This document shows positions 5,522-7,234 of a DNA stretch of 7,234 nucleotides, piece after piece. The notes under the pieces are model-generated. The model made no database searches and was not told the origin of the DNA. It saw nothing but the letters and a program-made list of their open reading frames with translations. Positions within the stretch are counted from its first letter, which is position 1. Each line of letters opens with the position of its first letter. The DNA comes from Synergistaceae bacterium. GTDB taxonomy: Bacteria; Synergistota; Synergistia; Synergistales; Synergistaceae. Location: positions 1 to 7,234 of the forward strand of contig JAISQC010000011.1 of NCBI GenBank assembly GCA_031274465.1, in the 5' to 3' direction. A program made the position numbers and the translations under genes.

Positions 5522-5819
5522 AAGCGTGCACCTCGCGCTGCAAGTTCAATATCTCGAATTCCCCCTCCTCTTCGGAGCGTTCCGCGCACAGGCACATCTC
5601 TTCCAGCCGCGAGGCGGTCTCATGGGAGGAAGACCCGCTGCATACGGCTCCTATTTCAGCGAGGTTCCACAGGCCCTCGGGGCCCAAATCAGCCGCTGAA
5701 GCGTTGAAATGCCTCTTTAGCCTGCCGATGAGGGAGTGCACCACCTGACGCCTGTCCTTCAGGCTGCACGCCCCGTGAATTTCAATGGATAGCAGCATTA
5801 CGCCGAGCCACAGCTTCAT
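5508..5819 (-). CDS. ylxP: YlxP / DUF503 family protein
   Basis: This is a small conserved protein of 103 residues and unproven function. The DUF503 family occupies this same place, between infB and rbfA, in Bacillus subtilis and many other bacteria, suggesting a link to ribosome assembly or initiation. Family features visible are the N-terminal LGVMLLSIEIHGACSLKDRR (5-24), where SLKDRR matches the hallmark SLKDKR, followed by HSLIGRLKRHFNASAADLG and a central LWNLAEIG. The frame is open further upstream to 5981, but the ATG at 5819 is right: homologous sequence begins there and the codon overlaps the infB stop as ATGA. It ends 14 nt inside rbfA. No strong Shine-Dalgarno is seen, so translation is probably coupled to infB. 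It has no membrane segment or signal peptide. Confidence 0.9.
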   Translation of the reverse strand: MKLWLGVMLLSIEIHGACSLKDRRQVVHSLIGRLKRHFNASAADLGPEGLWNLAEIGAVCSGSSSHETASRLEEMCLCAERSEEEGEFEILNLQREVHAYGDL

Positions 5820-7234
5820 ATATCCAAAGTTTTCTTCTCTGACAGTATCTCGTACGCCTCGACGATGTCGCCCTCCCTGAAATCCTGAAACCCGGAGAAG
5901 CTCAACCCGCACTCGTTGCCGGCGGATATTTCGCGCACGTCCTCTTTGAAATGCCTGATCGCGGACAGCGACCCGTCCCAAATCACTATGCCGTCTCTCA
6001 CTATGCGGACCTTCGTGCTTCGCTTCACGATGCCGTCCTGGACGAAGCAGCCTGCGATCCTGCCAGCCTTCGGGACTTTGAAAATTGCCCTGATCTCAGC
6101 CTGCCCCACGACGTTCTCGCGCAAAGACGGCGCCAGCATGCCTTCGAGGGCCGCCTTGACGTCCTCCTGCATTTCGTATATGACCCTGTAAAGGCGAATT
6201 TGCACGTTCGACGACTCGCTCAGTTTTTTCGCGTTCGCGTCGGGCCTCACGTTGAAGCCTATTATGATCGCGTTCGAGACGGACGCAAGAGCGACATCCG
6301 AACCGGAAATTCTTCCGACGCCTTCGTGCACGATGTTGATGCGGACGGCGTCCGTGCTCATCTTCATGATCGTCGAGCGGAATGCCTCCAAAGAACCCTG
6401 AACGTCGCACTTGAGCACTATGTTGAGCTGGGGGGTGTCGCTGGCCTGCATCTGGTCGTAAAGCTCCTCCAGCGTGGGCATGGGGCGGGCCTGGCCAAAG
6501 GCGATGTCCCGGCGGGCGGAGTTCGCGCTCACCGCCATCTCTCTGGCCTCCCGCTCCGAGGCGATGATGTGGAACGTCTCGCCCGGCATAGGGACGACCT
6601 CGAGCCCAAGTATCTCCAGAGGGGTGCTGGGGCCGGCGGAATCCAGCGCCCTCCCCTTGTCGTCCAGCATCGCGCGTATCTTGCCCCACGAGGTGTCGGT
6701 CGTTATTATGTTGCCGCGCTTCAACGTGCCCTGTTGGACTATCACAGTCGCGACCGGGCCCTTTCCCCTGTCGAGGTTTGCCTCGACGATCACGCCTTGG
6801 GGCGGAGCGGTTGGCGATGCCCTGAGCTCCGACATTTCGGCTACCAGCAAAACAGTGTCCAAAAGCTGGTCGATGCCTTGGCCGGTCTTGGCCGAAAGCT
6901 CGACCATTATCGTATCCCCGCCCCATTCCTCCGGGGCGAGGCCGTAGTCGGAGAGCTGCTGGCGGACCCTCTCGGGTTTCGCGTCGGGCTTGTCTACCTT
7001 GTTTATCGCGACTATCACCGGGACCCCGGCGGCTTTCGCGTGGTTCAGCGCCTCCAGCGTCTGCGGTTTCACCCCGTCCTCGGCGGCGACCACGAGTATG
7101 GCTATGTCGGTAACGCTGGCGCCTCTGGCCCGCATGGCGGTGAACGCCTCGTGCCCGGGGGTGTCGAGGAAGACTATCTCATTGCCGTTGTAGCTGACCT
7201 TGTAGGCGCCTATGTGCTGGGTTATGCCGCCCGC
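5816..7234 (-). CDS. infB: Translation initiation factor IF-2 (5' end off window)
   Basis: IF2 is the GTPase that brings fMet-tRNA to the 30S subunit and promotes subunit joining. The frame is open from the right edge of the window to the TGA at 5816-5818, giving 472 codons. ATG at 7135 is internal. Counting from the window edge, the G domain shows AGGITQHIGAY (1-11, switch I), DTPGHEAF (24-31, G3), NKVDKPDAKPERVRQQL from 78 (G4) and SAKTGQGIDQLL from 114 (G5). The P-loop and the variable N-terminal region are off the window. Domain II follows with GVIVEANLDRGKGPVATVIV, then domain III with VLKCDVQGSLEAF and IVHEGVGRISGSDV, and the fMet-tRNA binding domain IV with VGQAEIRAIFKVPKAGRIAGCFV and ECGLSFSGFQDFREGDIVEAYEI. 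The visible part is intact and conventional. Confidence 0.97.
   Translation of the reverse strand, partial: AGGITQHIGAYKVSYNGNEIVFLDTPGHEAFTAMRARGASVTDIAILVVAAEDGVKPQTLEALNHAKAAGVPVIVAINKVDKPDAKPERVRQQLSDYGLAPEEWGGDTIMVELSAKTGQGIDQLLDTVLLVAEMSELRASPTAPPQGVIVEANLDRGKGPVATVIVQQGTLKRGNIITTDTSWGKIRAMLDDKGRALDSAGPSTPLEILGLEVVPMPGETFHIIASEREAREMAVSANSARRDIAFGQARPMPTLEELYDQMQASDTPQLNIVLKCDVQGSLEAFRSTIMKMSTDAVRINIVHEGVGRISGSDVALASVSNAIIIGFNVRPDANAKKLSESSNVQIRLYRVIYEMQEDVKAALEGMLAPSLRENVVGQAEIRAIFKVPKAGRIAGCFVQDGIVKRSTKVRIVRDGIVIWDGSLSAIRHFKEDVREISAGNECGLSFSGFQDFREGDIVEAYEILSEKKTLDI

Noticed and set aside
4436..5707. 423-codon plus-strand open frame antisense to nrnA, rbfA and ylxP
   Set aside because: It lies opposite three well-recognised genes in GC-rich DNA, its translation is rich in Arg, Pro, Ala and Gly without family motifs, and it is a codon-bias shadow.
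5508..5981. Longer ylxP starting at 5981
   Set aside because: The extra 54 residues are the infB C-terminus read out of frame. DUF503 homology begins at the ATG at 5819, which overlaps the infB stop.

Overview
The window joins two very different kinds of DNA. From about 2327 to the right edge, everything reads on the minus strand as the 3' part of a nusA-infB type operon: infB (5' end off the window), ylxP (DUF503), rbfA, a DHH/DHHA1 phosphoesterase of the NrnA type, truB and ribF. This is the Bacillus subtilis order infB-ylxP-rbfA-truB-ribF with nrnA inserted between rbfA and truB. The genes are packed tightly: a 4 nt overlap, a 14 nt overlap, a 3 nt gap, a 29 nt overlap and a 4 nt overlap, with two ATGA stop/start junctions. 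They are GC-rich.

The left part (1-2314) is mobile-element debris on the plus strand with visibly lower GC. It holds an ISAzo13-family DDE transposase (5' end off the window, all three catalytic acids present) and a likely IS right end just after its stop. A roughly 270-base gene-poor stretch follows with possible fragments of older genes. Next comes a PD-(D/E)XK (Rpn-like) 'nuclease family transposase' gene cut in two by one in-frame TAA, with an ATG three bases after the stop. The same 11-base mini-palindrome lies on each side of the Rpn-like gene.

The organism is probably a member of the Synergistota (Cloacibacillus or Synergistes-like). I infer this from memory of the Rpn-like protein's wording, the infB-DUF503-rbfA-DHH-truB-ribF order and the protein style; no search was run.

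Functionally, the right-hand genes serve translation initiation (IF2), 30S maturation (RbfA), tRNA pseudouridine-55 formation (TruB), clearing of very short RNAs or pAp (NrnA) and flavin cofactor synthesis (RibF), plus the uncharacterised YlxP. The mobile elements sit immediately past the operon's 3' end and converge on it. I see no defence island, CRISPR array or clear novel system. The points most worth checking are the stop-split Rpn gene, the gene tail that begins at the apparent IS boundary, and the hairpin that masks the ribF ribosome binding site.
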